From contig NZ_LMSM01000010.1 of NCBI RefSeq assembly GCF_001428125.1, positions 124,001 through 188,000 of the forward strand: a stretch of 64,000 nucleotides of DNA, given 5' to 3'. Below the pieces are notes generated by a model. It did not search any database and had not been told where the DNA came from. It saw nothing but the letters and a program-made list of their open reading frames with translations. Positions 51,865 to 61,146 of the stretch are shown here, piece by piece. The position numbers were made by a program, and so were the translations under genes. This DNA comes from Nocardioides sp. Soil774. GTDB lineage: Bacteria > Actinomycetota > Actinomycetes > Propionibacteriales > Nocardioidaceae. Numbering within the stretch: the stretch's first letter is position 1; the number at the start of each line of letters is the position of its first letter.

Positions 51865-53147
51865 TGGCCGCACACGACGCCGTCGAGGTGATCCTCGCCA
51901 AGCGCGACAGGCGCGAGCTCAGCGACAGCCAGATCGACTGGGTGATCGACGCCTACACGCGCGGCGAGGTCGCCGACGAGCAGATGTCGTCGCTGGCGAT
52001 GGCGATCCTGCTCAACGGGATGAACCGGCGCGAGATCGCCCGCTGGACCGGCGCGATGATCGAGTCGGGTGAGCGGATGGACTTCTCCACGCTCTCGCGC
52101 CCGACCGCCGACAAGCACTCGACCGGCGGTGTCGGTGACAAGATCACCCTCCCTCTGGCCCCGCTCGTCGCCGCGTGCGGCGTCGCGGTGCCGCAGCTGT
52201 CCGGACGCGGCCTGGGCCACACCGGCGGCACGCTCGACAAGCTCGAGTCGATCCCGGGCTGGCGCGCGGCGCTCAGCAACGAGGAGATGTTCGCGATCCT
52301 CGAGGACGTCGGTGCCGTGATCTGCGCGGCCGGCGACGGCCTCGCCCCGGCCGACAAGAAGCTCTACGCGCTGCGCGACGTCACCGGCACGGTGGAGGCG
52401 ATCCCGCTGATCGCGAGCTCGATCATGAGCAAGAAGATCGCCGAGGGCACCGGCGCGCTCGTGCTGGACGTCAAGGTCGGCAGCGGTGCCTTCATGAAGG
52501 ACCTCGCCACCGCGCGCGAGCTCGCCGAGACGATGGTCGCCCTCGGCACCGACGCCGGGGTGCACACCGTCGCGCTGCTCACCGACATGGCCACGCCGCT
52601 GGGCCTCACCGCCGGCAACGCGATCGAGGTCGCGGAGTCGGTCGAGGTGCTCGCCGGCGGCGGCCCGGCCGACGTGGTGGAGCTGACCCTGGCCCTGGCC
52701 CGCGAGATGCTCGCGGGCGCCGGCGTCACCGACGTCGACCCCGCCGACAAGCTCGCCGACGGCTCCGCCATGGACGCCTGGAAGGCGATGATCCGGGCCC
52801 AGGGCGGCGACCCCGACGCGACGCTGCCGCAGGCGCGGGAGTCGCACGTCGTCACGGCCCCGGCCGGCGGCACGTTGACCCGGCTCGACGCCATGGCCGT
52901 CGGCCTGGCCGCCTGGCGCCTCGGCGCCGGCCGCGCCCGCAAGGAGGACCCCGTGCAGGCCGGCGCCGGTGTGGTGTGGCACGCCCGACCGGGCGACGAG
53001 GTCACCGAGGGACAGCCGCTCTTCACGCTGCTCACCGACGAGCCCGAGCGCTTCGACCGCGCCTTGGCCTCGCTCGAGGGTGGCTACGACATCGGCGACG
53101 GCGCCGGCTTCACGCGCGGGGAGATCGTGCTCGACCGCATCGGCTGA
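51864..53147 (+). CDS. deoA: Thymidine phosphorylase
   Basis: A 427-residue pyrimidine-nucleoside phosphorylase that splits thymidine or deoxyuridine into base and 2-deoxyribose-1-phosphate. Motifs are RPTADKHSTGGVGDK (phosphate site), SGRGLGHTGGTLDKLESIPG and DVKVGSGAFMKD. It has the alpha domain and the C-terminal barrel-sandwich domain of the family. It is coupled to cdd by a TGATG overlap. Confidence 0.95.
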   Translation: MAAHDAVEVILAKRDRRELSDSQIDWVIDAYTRGEVADEQMSSLAMAILLNGMNRREIARWTGAMIESGERMDFSTLSRPTADKHSTGGVGDKITLPLAPLVAACGVAVPQLSGRGLGHTGGTLDKLESIPGWRAALSNEEMFAILEDVGAVICAAGDGLAPADKKLYALRDVTGTVEAIPLIASSIMSKKIAEGTGALVLDVKVGSGAFMKDLATARELAETMVALGTDAGVHTVALLTDMATPLGLTAGNAIEVAESVEVLAGGGPADVVELTLALAREMLAGAGVTDVDPADKLADGSAMDAWKAMIRAQGGDPDATLPQARESHVVTAPAGGTLTRLDAMAVGLAAWRLGAGRARKEDPVQAGAGVVWHARPGDEVTEGQPLFTLLTDEPERFDRALASLEGGYDIGDGAGFTRGEIVLDRIG

Positions 53148-53160
53148 GTTCCCCAACTCT

Positions 53161-53192
53161 GGGGGTCTGGAGCCTGATCCGGCCGGACCCCC
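53161..53192 (+). terminator. Hairpin after deoA
   Basis: GGGGGTC (53161-53167) pairs with GACCCCC (53186-53192), starting 14 bp after the deoA stop, with a partial internal stem (CCGGCCGG). Confidence 0.55.
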
Positions 53193-53255
53193 CACCTGGT
53201 CGGCCTAGCCTCCCGGGAGTAGCAGGGGAGGCTTCATGGATGGTCCGGGGTCACC

Positions 53256-54878
53256 ATGAGCACGGCGACCGGGAACGGCGGAGGCACGACGCGTGAGCGG
53301 CTGCGGCTGCCGTTGTTCGTGGCCCTCCTGCTCGTCACCGGGCTGCTCGTCGGCGGGGCCGTGTCCTACGCGTTCTGGGCCCGCCAGGACGAGACCGCCG
53401 CCGTGCCGGACGTGTGCGGCCGCTCCCTGAAGATCGACGTCGCCGCCGCGCCAGAGCTGTACGGAGTGGTGCTGGACGCCGTGGACAAGGTGGCGCGCCC
53501 GTGCACCGAGGTCAGACCGAGCATGCGGCCCGGCGGCGCCGTCGCCCTCGGCGTGGCCACGGGTGGTGACGTGCCCGACATCTGGATCCCGGAGTCGCGC
53601 CTGTGGCTGAGCCCGGCCCACCTCGGTGCCGGTGGCCTCGTACGGGTGCTGTCATCCAGCGTCGCGCGGACCCCGGTGCTGCTGGTCGGTGGTCGTCTGG
53701 GCCGGCGGTTCCCCACCTGGGGCGACGCAGAGGCCTCCGGCCTCGTGTCCGTTCCCGACCCGCAGGTCTCCACTGTGGGCACCTTGGCCGTGGTGGCACC
53801 GCGGGCCGAGGCGCGGGCGGTGGGACGCACGACTGCCGAGGCCCAGCAGCTCATGGTCCCGTTCGCCCAGACCTACGGGGCGCGACGGGCACGAGGCGCC
53901 GACCAGCAGGTGCGTCCGACGATGTTCAAGCCGCTCTCACGACGCCTCGTCGTGACCACCGAGCAGGAGATCGCCACCACGCAGGACCAGGGGTTCGTGC
54001 GTGACCTCACCCCGACAGTGGGTGCTCCGGTGCTCGACTTCCCGCTCGCCGTAGCGGCCGATGCCCCCCGTCAGACGCGCGCGCTGGCCCGGCGGCTGGT
54101 CGACTACCTGATCGGCGAGGAGGGCAGCGCGGCCCTGCAGGAGGACGGCCTTCGTCCTGCGCGGTCGCCTCGGACCGACGAGCTCGGCGCCGATGTCTCG
54201 CGATTCCTCCCCACACCGCCCGCCGAGGCCGTCATCGCGGCAGTGCAGTCGTGGAAGGTGTTCGCGATCCCCTCGGCGATCCTGGCCGTCGTGGACGTGT
54301 CGGGGTCGATGGACTTCGACGCGGGGACCGGGTCGCGGGTGTCCCTCCTGGCCGACGCGGCGGAGATCGGGCTGTCGTTCCTCCCCGACCACGCGCGGGT
54401 CGGGCTGTGGGTCTTCTCCATCGACCAGGGCGCGCCGGGACAGGACTGGCGGGTGCTCGAACCGATCCGCCGCCTCGACGACCTGCGCTTCGGCCGGACC
54501 CAGCGCTACGCCCTGCGTGAGCGCGCGCGTGAGCTGCCGAGCCTGACCAACGGCGGGACCGGCCTCTACGACACCGCGCTCGCGGCCTACCGAGAGGCCG
54601 TGCGCAGTTATCGGCCGAACTACTCCAACGCCGTGGTGCTCATGACGGACGGTCGCAACGACGACCCGGGGTCGATCGGGCTCGACCGGCTGCTCGCGAA
54701 CCTGCGCGCCCTGCGCGACCCCGAACGCCCGGTGCGGATCGTGGGCATCGCGATCAGCGAGGACGCCGACCTGGCGGCCCTCCAGCAGATGGCGCAGGCC
54801 ACCGGCGGTGACGCCTACCTCGCGGCGCAGCCGCAGGACATCCTCGGCGTCTTCGCGCGCGCGGTGCTGTCGCGCTGA
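53256..54878 (+). CDS. Membrane-anchored substrate-binding plus VWA protein, paralog 1
   Basis: This 540-residue protein has one N-terminal hydrophobic helix (about residues 19-42), a type 2 periplasmic-binding-like region (about 50-310, [16 protein letters not shown]), and a C-terminal von Willebrand factor A domain. The VWA domain has an intact [13 protein letters not shown] near residue 347, NGGTGLYDT, and MTDGRNDD. Closely related to the product of 57760-59424 in order and motifs ([16 protein letters not shown] against QWRVLSVPSSILAVVD). The substrate-binding region may recognise a ligand and the VWA domain a partner protein. No known function is assigned. Confidence 0.85.
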   Translation: MSTATGNGGGTTRERLRLPLFVALLLVTGLLVGGAVSYAFWARQDETAAVPDVCGRSLKIDVAAAPELYGVVLDAVDKVARPCTEVRPSMRPGGAVALGVATGGDVPDIWIPESRLWLSPAHLGAGGLVRVLSSSVARTPVLLVGGRLGRRFPTWGDAEASGLVSVPDPQVSTVGTLAVVAPRAEARAVGRTTAEAQQLMVPFAQTYGARRARGADQQVRPTMFKPLSRRLVVTTEQEIATTQDQGFVRDLTPTVGAPVLDFPLAVAADAPRQTRALARRLVDYLIGEEGSAALQEDGLRPARSPRTDELGADVSRFLPTPPAEAVIAAVQSWKVFAIPSAILAVVDVSGSMDFDAGTGSRVSLLADAAEIGLSFLPDHARVGLWVFSIDQGAPGQDWRVLEPIRRLDDLRFGRTQRYALRERARELPSLTNGGTGLYDTALAAYREAVRSYRPNYSNAVVLMTDGRNDDPGSIGLDRLLANLRALRDPERPVRIVGIAISEDADLAALQQMAQATGGDAYLAAQPQDILGVFARAVLSR

Positions 54879-54900
54879 CCTCGACCCGGACGCGGAGGGA

Positions 54901-55353
54901 TCACGCGAGCAGCAGCACCACGTGCTGGGCCACGCACGCCGGCTTGTCCTGGCCGTCGATCTCGACCGTGTGCTCCACGATCAGCTGCTTGCCGGCGGGC
55001 AGGTCGCGGACCTCGCCGAAGCGCACGTGCGACCGCAGCCGGCTGTCGACCGGGACGGGCGCGGGGAAGCGCACCTTCTCCAGGCCGTAGTTGAGCCGGG
55101 CGCCGGGCGTCTCGAGGCGGAAGACCTGCGAGGCGAAGTGCGGGAGCAGGCTCAGGGTGAGGAAGCCGTGCGCGATCGTGGTGCCGAACGGGCCGGTGGC
55201 CGACGCCTCGACGTCGACGTGGATCCACTGGTGGTCGATGGTGGCGTCGGCGAAGGCGTCGATGCGGGACTGGTCGACCTCGAGCCACTCGCTGGTGCCG
55301 ATCTCGGACCCGGCGGCTGCGGCGACGTCGTCGAGCGTGGTGAAGGTGCGCAT
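54901..55353 (-). CDS. MaoC/NodN-type hotdog dehydratase
   Basis: A 150-residue single hotdog-fold protein. The hydratase 2 signature is visible as [12 protein letters not shown], with the catalytic Asp and His, followed by [15 protein letters not shown]. The likely activity is hydration of enoyl-CoA thioesters; the closest group is the NodN-like MaoC proteins. It converges on the first VWA gene, with 22 bp between stops, and diverges from add. Confidence 0.88.
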   Translation of the reverse strand: MRTFTTLDDVAAAAGSEIGTSEWLEVDQSRIDAFADATIDHQWIHVDVEASATGPFGTTIAHGFLTLSLLPHFASQVFRLETPGARLNYGLEKVRFPAPVPVDSRLRSHVRFGEVRDLPAGKQLIVEHTVEIDGQDKPACVAQHVVLLLA

Positions 55354-55416
55354 GGGTCCACCCTAGGACCGGCGTCCGCAGGAGGCGGCGGTGAGCCGGG
55401 CTGGTTGGATGGGCCC

Positions 55417-56535
55417 GTGAACGACGCGACGCAGGACTCCAGCCGCACCCAGCCGCTCCCCACGCGTGAGCAGGTGCTCGCCGCACCGAAGGTGCTGCTG
55501 CACGACCACCTCGACGGAGGGCTGCGGCCGCAGACGATCGTCGAGCTCGCCGCGGAGATCGGTCACGAGCTCCCGGCCGGCGACGCGGAGTCCCTGGGGA
55601 CGTGGTTCGCGGAGTCGGCCGACTCCGGATCGCTGGTGCGCTACCTCGAGACCTTCGACCACACCGTCGCGGTCATGCAGAACGGCCCGGCCATCGCCCG
55701 CGTGGCCCGTGAGTGCGTCGAGGACCTCGCCGCCGACGGCGTCGTCTACGCCGAGGTCCGCTACGCCCCCGAGCAGCACGTGACGGGTGGCATGACGCTC
55801 GACGAGGTCGTCGCCGCGGTGCAGGAGGGCTTCGACGCCGGCATGGCCGCGAGCGGCGGCAGGATCGTCGTACGCCAGCTGCTGACCGCGATGCGCCACC
55901 AGGCCCGGTCGATGGAGATCGCCGAGCTCGCCATCTCCTGGCGTGACAGCGGGGTGGCGGGCTTCGACATCGCGGGCGCGGAGGCCGGCTTCCCGCCCAC
56001 CCGCCACCTCGACGCCTTCGAGTACCTCCAGCGCGAGAACGCCCACTTCACCATCCACGCGGGCGAGGCCTTCGGGCTGCCGTCGATCTGGGAGGCGATC
56101 CAGTGGTGCGGCGCGGACCGGCTCGGCCACGGCGTGCGGATCGCCGACGACATCACCGTGGCGGAGGACGGCTCGGTCACCCTCGGGCGGCTCGCGGCCT
56201 ACGTGCGCGACAAGCGGATCCCGCTCGAGATGTGCCCGAGCTCCAACATCCAGACCGGCGCGGCCACGTCGTTCGCCGAGCACCCCATCGGGCTGCTGAC
56301 CGACCTCCGGTTCCGGGTCACGGTCAACACCGACAACCGGCTCATGAGCGGGACGTCGATGACGCAGGAGATGTACGGCCTGGTGGAGGCCTTCGACTAC
56401 ACGCTCGAGGACCTGCGGTGGTTCACCATCAACGCGATGAAGTCGGCCTTCCTGCCCTTCGACGAGCGCCTCGCGATCATCGACGGCATCGTCAAGCCGG
56501 GCTACGCCGAGCTGATGGCCCAGGCGCGGGGCTGA
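55417..56535 (+). CDS. add: Adenosine deaminase
   Basis: A 372-residue zinc enzyme that converts adenosine and deoxyadenosine to inosine forms. Signatures are [11 protein letters not shown] (first two zinc His), [16 protein letters not shown] (catalytic Glu), [11 protein letters not shown] and [12 protein letters not shown] (Asp pair). GTG at 55417 is preferred because of the preceding TTGGAT hexamer and family N-terminus; the ATG-less upstream in-frame extension is not coding. Its last 44 bases overlap the convergent gene. Confidence 0.94.
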   Translation: MNDATQDSSRTQPLPTREQVLAAPKVLLHDHLDGGLRPQTIVELAAEIGHELPAGDAESLGTWFAESADSGSLVRYLETFDHTVAVMQNGPAIARVARECVEDLAADGVVYAEVRYAPEQHVTGGMTLDEVVAAVQEGFDAGMAASGGRIVVRQLLTAMRHQARSMEIAELAISWRDSGVAGFDIAGAEAGFPPTRHLDAFEYLQRENAHFTIHAGEAFGLPSIWEAIQWCGADRLGHGVRIADDITVAEDGSVTLGRLAAYVRDKRIPLEMCPSSNIQTGAATSFAEHPIGLLTDLRFRVTVNTDNRLMSGTSMTQEMYGLVEAFDYTLEDLRWFTINAMKSAFLPFDERLAIIDGIVKPGYAELMAQARG

Positions 56536-57037
56536 CCACGAGCCACGGCCGGTCCCACCCGGCCAGGGCGAGGTCGCCACGCTCCCAGCGCCCGGACGAC
56601 ACGAGCAGGTCCGCGCCCGCCGACGGCTCGTAGGTCCGGGCGCCAACGGCCTCGATCCCCGTCACGAGCACGACGTGGCGGGGCAGGAGGCGGTCGCCCA
56701 CGAACACCGCCACCGGACGCTGCGGCGTCGCGCGCTCGAGCAGCGGCCACACGCGTCGTCCGACGCGCACCTGCCGCACCGAGTAGTGCAGGCCGGTGAG
56801 GATGCCGAGCTCGCGGGCCACCGCCCAGGGCGGGGTGCCGACCGCGCGCGGCCACGGCAGCTGCCAGGCGCCGGTGGTGTCGGCCAGCGAGGTGAGCCGG
56901 CGGTGCAGCGTGATGGTCTCGCGGGCGAAGACGGACTGGTCGCCGACGAGAGCGGCATAGCCGGGGCGCACGATCCGACGGGCCATCACGAGCGCGGCGG
57001 CCCCGCAGGAGCGGCGGTCGGGCTGGCGCAGCCTCAC
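56492..57037 (-). CDS. Predicted C39-like cysteine peptidase fold protein
   Basis: A 181-residue protein with [15 protein letters not shown] at the start, where the Cys could be a catalytic nucleophile, and [21 protein letters not shown] later, which could supply the His. Both are arranged as in C39-like or papain-like peptidases. A catalytic third residue and Gln are not certain, so activity is not assured. It runs into the end of add by 44 bases on the opposite strand, and is 10 bp downstream of the uridine-kinase-like gene. Confidence 0.55.
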   Translation of the reverse strand: MRLRQPDRRSCGAAALVMARRIVRPGYAALVGDQSVFARETITLHRRLTSLADTTGAWQLPWPRAVGTPPWAVARELGILTGLHYSVRQVRVGRRVWPLLERATPQRPVAVFVGDRLLPRHVVLVTGIEAVGARTYEPSAGADLLVSSGRWERGDLALAGWDRPWLVVSPAPGPSARRSPA

Positions 57038-57047
57038 GCCGGGGGCC

Positions 57048-57665
57048 TCACGCCGACTCCGGCGAGCGGTGTCCGTCCGCGGTGAGCTCGGCGTAGGCCT
57101 GGTCGCCCGTGGCCCTACGACAGCCCTGCTTCAGCGCGTGGGACACCACGCGCCGCTGGTCGCGGGCGAGGGCGTAGCCGCGGCGCACCAGGACGAGCGG
57201 CGGCTTGCGGTGCTCGCGCAGGTCGCGGCTGAGCCGGCGCCAGAAGGTCACGAGCGGGTGCTGGGTGATGCAGTAGGCGGCCGCCAGCAGGCCCTCGTCG
57301 CGGCACGCCGCCACCACCTCGGGGGCGAAGATCCCCTCGGCGACGAACAGCGTGCTGTGGCCGAGGCCGACGGTGCGCGAGCCGCACCGGCCGTTCTGCG
57401 CGATCTCGTAGATCGGCACCTCGCTGAGCCCGGTGGCGCACAGCTCGCGCAGCGCCGCCATCGCGTCGGCCTCGTGCCACGAGTCGGGGTGGTCCCAGTC
57501 GACGAGCCCGGCGTTGGCGCCGTGGGTGATGCGGGGGAGCGTCGGGTCGTCGCCGTCCTTGTAGAAGTCGTCGAGGCGCAGGACCGGGAGCCCCAGGCGC
57601 TCGGCGAGCCGGGACTTCCCGGCGCCGCTCGGGCCGGCCAGGACGACGACCTGGGCTGTGCTCAT
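57048..57665 (-). CDS. Uridine kinase-like P-loop protein
   Basis: This 205-residue protein has a Walker A motif GPSGAGKS at residues 11-18 and a nucleoside-kinase style lid, with DDFYKDGDDPTLP, DWDHPDSW (nucleoside-binding DHP), and FVAEGIFAPEV. In the nucleoside region it may salvage uridine or another nucleoside by phosphorylation. ATG at 57665 is preferred over an in-frame start 30 bases upstream. It diverges from the second VWA gene. Confidence 0.78.
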   Translation of the reverse strand: MSTAQVVVLAGPSGAGKSRLAERLGLPVLRLDDFYKDGDDPTLPRITHGANAGLVDWDHPDSWHEADAMAALRELCATGLSEVPIYEIAQNGRCGSRTVGLGHSTLFVAEGIFAPEVVAACRDEGLLAAAYCITQHPLVTFWRRLSRDLREHRKPPLVLVRRGYALARDQRRVVSHALKQGCRRATGDQAYAELTADGHRSPESA

Positions 57666-57704
57666 CGTTACGAACTCATTTCCTCGTTCGGCCACGGACG
57701 GTCC

Positions 57705-57725
57705 GGGTGGAGATTAGTCTCACCC
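57705..57725. promoter_or_regulatory. Inverted repeat GGGTGGAGA-TTAG-TCTCACCC
   Basis: The GGGTG/GAGA and TCTC/ACCC arms pair with one bulged base around TTAG, halfway between the divergent uridine-kinase-like and VWA genes. It is a candidate operator for either. Confidence 0.4.
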
Positions 57726-57759
57726 AAACCCCCGATTGACGTTCTTGTGGGAGGACCTC

Positions 57760-59424
57760 ATGAGTCAGGACGACTCGAGCGCGCCCGAAACCGCGCCACA
57801 CCCCGGAGCCGCCGCCGGCCGCTCCCGCAACCCCTTCGTGCTGGCCGGACTCGCCCTCGTGCTCGTCCTCGGCCTGATCACATTCTTCGCCATGCGTGGC
57901 AACAGCAACACACCGGAGGGTGCGGACTGCGTCTCCGAGAAGGTCACGCTCACCACCGCCCCGGTGATGGAGGACCTGGTCAAGGCGGCCGTCAAGGACG
58001 TCAACGCCGACGAGCCCTGCATCGACATCCAGGTCACCGCCGGCACCGTGAAGGACGTCGTCGCCCTCCTGGCCGACCCCAACGCGGAGCTGCCGGAGAT
58101 CTGGATCCCCGACAGCCCGACCTGGAAGGGCCAGCTCACCGCGGCCGGCTGGACCGGCACGCCGATCGCCAACGTGCTCGCCCAGACGCCCGTCGGCCTC
58201 ATCGGCGGCCCGTCTGCCAAGGCGCCCGACTCGTGGGCCGACGTGCTCGACAACGGCAGCCTGGCCATGGCCGACCCGAGCGCCGAGGGCGCCTCGGCCC
58301 TCGCCCTGCTGGCGCCCTACGCCGAGATGAAGAAGACCGGCGAGACGCCGCTGTCCATCGAGGAGAAGACCGTCCCTGTCGCCCAGACCTACGGCGAGCG
58401 TGCCGTGGCCGGAAGCACCAACGAGACGGACCTGACGACCATCTCCGCGTCCAGCACCCAGCTGGTCCCGGCCACCGAGCAGGCCTACCTCGCCGCGCGA
58501 CGCAGCAATGACCAGCTCAGCCTCGTCGCGCCGAAGACCGGTGTGCCGATGCTGCGCTACCCGCTCATCGACGTGAACCGTGGCACCAAGGACATCCTGT
58601 CCACCGGTGGCGACCTGTCGGCCCGCGTCGGCCGCGCGATGACCCGTTGGTTCACCTCGAGCGCCGGGGTGGAGGCGATCGCCGCCGCCGAGCTCCGCGG
58701 GCCCGACGGTGCGCCGCTGCCCAACGACATCGGCCTCGGCGACGCGACCGTGCTGAGCACGGTGGCGCAGAAGACCACCGACGACACCCTGCGCCAGTGG
58801 CGCGTGCTGTCGGTGCCCTCGAGCATCCTGGCGGTGGTCGACCTCTCGGGCTCGATGAAGATGGCGCTGGGTGACACGACCCGCATCGGACTCGCGGTGC
58901 AGGCCTCCCAGCTGGCGCTCGACGCGTTCCCTGCCCAGGCCCGCATCGGCATCTGGGGCTTCTCCAAGAACCGGGGCGACAACGGCGCCTCCTACGAGGA
59001 GTACGCCACCCTCGACCGCCTCGACGCCCCGGAGGGCGGGGGCACCCACGGTGACGTGGTGCGCGCGGAGGCCGGCAAGCTGGCCAGCCGGGTCAGGGGC
59101 GGCACCGGCGTCATGGACACCACGCTGGCGGCGTACAAGTACGCCCAGGAGAAGTGGGACCCGGCGTGGTTCAACTCCGTGGTGATCTTCACCGACGGCG
59201 CGAGCGACGACTCCAGCTCGCTCTCGCTCGATTCGCTGGTCAACCAGCTGAAGTCGATCCGCGACCCCGCCAAGCCGGTCAAGGTGATCATCATCGGCAT
59301 CTCGCAGGACGCCGACACCGGTGAGCTCGAGCAGATCGCGGCCGCGACCGGTGGCCAGAACTACCTGGTGAACAACCCCAACGAGATCCTCGGGGTGCTC
59401 GCCTCGGCGCTGCTCAACCGCTGA
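57760..59424 (+). CDS. Membrane-anchored substrate-binding plus VWA protein, paralog 2
   Basis: A 554-residue paralog of the 53256-54878 product: N-terminal helix at about residues 25-45, a binding-protein region with PEIWIPDSPTWKGQLTA and PVAQTYGERAV, then a VWA domain with an intact MIDAS (VDLSGSMK near residue 361, RGGTGVMDT, FTDGASDD). The ATG at 57760 has GGGAGGACC upstream. A perfect terminator follows. No ABC permease or ATPase gene is next to it, so it probably does not feed a dedicated transporter. Confidence 0.85.
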   Translation: MSQDDSSAPETAPHPGAAAGRSRNPFVLAGLALVLVLGLITFFAMRGNSNTPEGADCVSEKVTLTTAPVMEDLVKAAVKDVNADEPCIDIQVTAGTVKDVVALLADPNAELPEIWIPDSPTWKGQLTAAGWTGTPIANVLAQTPVGLIGGPSAKAPDSWADVLDNGSLAMADPSAEGASALALLAPYAEMKKTGETPLSIEEKTVPVAQTYGERAVAGSTNETDLTTISASSTQLVPATEQAYLAARRSNDQLSLVAPKTGVPMLRYPLIDVNRGTKDILSTGGDLSARVGRAMTRWFTSSAGVEAIAAAELRGPDGAPLPNDIGLGDATVLSTVAQKTTDDTLRQWRVLSVPSSILAVVDLSGSMKMALGDTTRIGLAVQASQLALDAFPAQARIGIWGFSKNRGDNGASYEEYATLDRLDAPEGGGTHGDVVRAEAGKLASRVRGGTGVMDTTLAAYKYAQEKWDPAWFNSVVIFTDGASDDSSSLSLDSLVNQLKSIRDPAKPVKVIIIGISQDADTGELEQIAAATGGQNYLVNNPNEILGVLASALLNR

Positions 59425-59437
59425 GCCCACACAGCCA

Positions 59438-59470
59438 CGAAGGCCCCCGGAGGATCTCCGGGGGCCTTCG
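59438..59470. terminator. Strong bidirectional terminator
   Basis: A perfect 15-bp stem (59438-59452 with 59456-59470, arms CGAAGGCCC and GGGCCTTCG at the ends) with loop GAT, between the second VWA gene and the convergent hydrolase gene. Confidence 0.9.
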
Positions 59471-59489
59471 TCGCGTGCCGGGGGAGTGC

Positions 59490-60188
59490 TCAGAGCTCGG
59501 CGAGCGCCTGCGCCACCGTCGCCACCCAGACGGTCGGGTCGGTCGCCCAGAAGTCGTGCGGGACGTCCGGCACGACCGAGAACCTCCCACGTGGCAGCAG
59601 CGCGGCCAGCTGCTGCAGGGGCCAGGACGGCCGGACGTCCGCGCCGGCGGCGACCAGGTGCACGGGTACGTCGCAGGCGGCCAGGCCGCTCCACAGGTCG
59701 GGGCGGTGGATCCACTCGGTGAAGGACTCGCTCAGTGAGGCCCACACGTCCCGGGCCACCTCGATCTCGACCGCCGGCTCGGTCGGCGACCCGGCCTCGT
59801 AGGCCTCCGACCACGTGCGGTCGCGCTGCGGGCCCCGCCCGGCCAGTCCCACGACGCCCGTGACCGCGGCCGGCCGGTCGACGGCGTACCGCACTGCCAG
59901 GTCGCTTCCCCACGAGTGGCCGACCACCACCCAGCTGTCCACGCCCAGGGACTCGCGGATCGCCTCCAGGTCGGCGACGGCCCGCTCCATGTCGTGGGGG
60001 CCTCCGCCGGAGCGTCCGACGCCCCGGGGCTCCGGGAACCACGAACGATGACCGGGCACGGCGAGCCCGTCGCGCTCGAGGTAGTGCACGCACCCCGGGC
60101 CTCCGCTCAGGACCACCACGTCCGGACCGTCGCCGCTCACGCCGACGTGGAGCCGTGCACCTGCGACGTCGACGGCCCGGGACTCCAC
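59490..60188 (-). CDS. Alpha/beta hydrolase
   Basis: A hydrolase of about 232 residues from GTG at 60188. It has the oxyanion motif SGGPGCVHYL, the nucleophile elbow VVGHSWGSDL, and a C-terminal His in PDVPHDFW. The pattern is like that of proline iminopeptidase or epoxide hydrolase relatives; the substrate is unknown. The frame is open further upstream to 60266, but this extension crosses the terminator of the deoC operon, so the shorter start is chosen; no clear ribosome-binding site decides it. Confidence 0.75.
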   Translation of the reverse strand: MESRAVDVAGARLHVGVSGDGPDVVVLSGGPGCVHYLERDGLAVPGHRSWFPEPRGVGRSGGGPHDMERAVADLEAIRESLGVDSWVVVGHSWGSDLAVRYAVDRPAAVTGVVGLAGRGPQRDRTWSEAYEAGSPTEPAVEIEVARDVWASLSESFTEWIHRPDLWSGLAACDVPVHLVAAGADVRPSWPLQQLAALLPRGRFSVVPDVPHDFWATDPTVWVATVAQALAEL

Positions 60189-60226
60189 GACCGGGAACGT
60201 AGCACCGGTGGGGTTCCCCGAAATGG

Positions 60227-60267
60227 CGTGGAGCTCCTGTGCCGGCATGCGGCTCAGGAGCTCCACG
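60227..60267 (-). terminator. Terminator of the deoC operon
   Basis: A 13-bp perfect inverted repeat CGTGGAGCTCCTG (60227-60239) and CAGGAGCTCCACG (60255-60267) with a 15-base loop, 19 bp after the stop of the short aldehyde dehydrogenase gene on the minus strand. Confidence 0.8.
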
Positions 60268-60285
60268 AAGGTGGTGCCGGGGTGC

Positions 60286-61146
60286 TCAGACCCCGATCGG
60301 GTGCCAGACCGTCTTGGTCTCGAGGAACCGGGTCATCCGGTCCAGGCCCGGCTCGACGAGCCAGTCGGTGTCGGGGGCGGGACGGCGTACGCGCTTGAGG
60401 TTGTCGGCCGCGGCCACCTCGAGCTCGACGGCCAGCTCGGCGTCCTCGACGCCGGTCAGGTCGATGCCGTTGACGTCCATGTGCGAGGCCAGCCACGGGG
60501 CGATCTCGGCCTGCGAGCCGGTGAGCACGTTGACCACGCCGCCGGGCAGGTCGCTGGTGGCCATGACCTCGCCGAGCGTGATCGCGGTCAGCGGGTTGTC
60601 CTCGCTGGCGATGACCACGACCGTGTTGCCGGTGATGATCAGCGGCGCGACGACGCTGACCAGGCCGAGCAGGGCGCCGCGGGGGGCGACCACGGCGATG
60701 ACGCCGCTGGGCTCGGGGGTGGACAGGTTGAAGAACGGGCCGGCGACCGGGTTGGCGTTGCCGACGACCTGGGTGATCTTGTCGGCCCAGCCGGCGTACC
60801 AGACCAGGCGGTCGATCGCGGCGTCGACGTAGGTGCGGGCCTTGGCGGGGCTGATGCCCTCGGCGGCGCGCAGCTCGGCCTCGAACTGCTCACGACGGCC
60901 CTCGAGCACCTCGGCGATGCGGTAGACGACCTGCGCGCGGTTGTACGCCGTCTTGCCCGACCAGCCACCGAAGGCGGCGCGGGCCGCCACGACGGCGTCG
61001 CGGGCGTCCTTGCGGGAGGCCTGCGCGGCGTTGGCGAGGAGCTTGCCCTTGGCGTCGTTGACGACGTAGGAGCGGCCCGACTCCGAGCGGGGGAACTGCC
61101 CCCCGATGTAGAGCTTGTAGGTCTTGCGCACGTCGATGCGGCTCAC
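60286..61146 (-). CDS. Half-length aldehyde dehydrogenase family protein
   Basis: A 286-residue protein that aligns with the N-terminal part of aldehyde dehydrogenases: YIGGQFPRSESGRSY at the start, FGGWSGKTAYNRAQVVYRIA, PRGALLGLVSVVAPL in the place of the PWNFP region, and VVNVLTGSQAEIAPWLASH. It ends before the catalytic Cys and most of the second domain. No downstream remnant of the missing part is seen. The GTG overlaps the full-length enzyme's stop by 4 bases, so both are made together. It may be a regulatory or structural partner of the full-length enzyme rather than an enzyme. Confidence 0.8.
   Translation of the reverse strand: MSRIDVRKTYKLYIGGQFPRSESGRSYVVNDAKGKLLANAAQASRKDARDAVVAARAAFGGWSGKTAYNRAQVVYRIAEVLEGRREQFEAELRAAEGISPAKARTYVDAAIDRLVWYAGWADKITQVVGNANPVAGPFFNLSTPEPSGVIAVVAPRGALLGLVSVVAPLIITGNTVVVIASEDNPLTAITLGEVMATSDLPGGVVNVLTGSQAEIAPWLASHMDVNGIDLTGVEDAELAVELEVAAADNLKRVRRPAPDTDWLVEPGLDRMTRFLETKTVWHPIGV

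Noticed and set aside
60189..60266. N-terminal extension of the alpha/beta hydrolase
   Set aside because: The added residues are encoded by the perfect inverted repeat that ends the deoC operon; the shorter start gives the usual domain start.
60286..60300. Frameshift in the short aldehyde dehydrogenase
   Set aside because: Neither frame after the stop codes for the missing catalytic Cys region; a terminator and another gene follow immediately.
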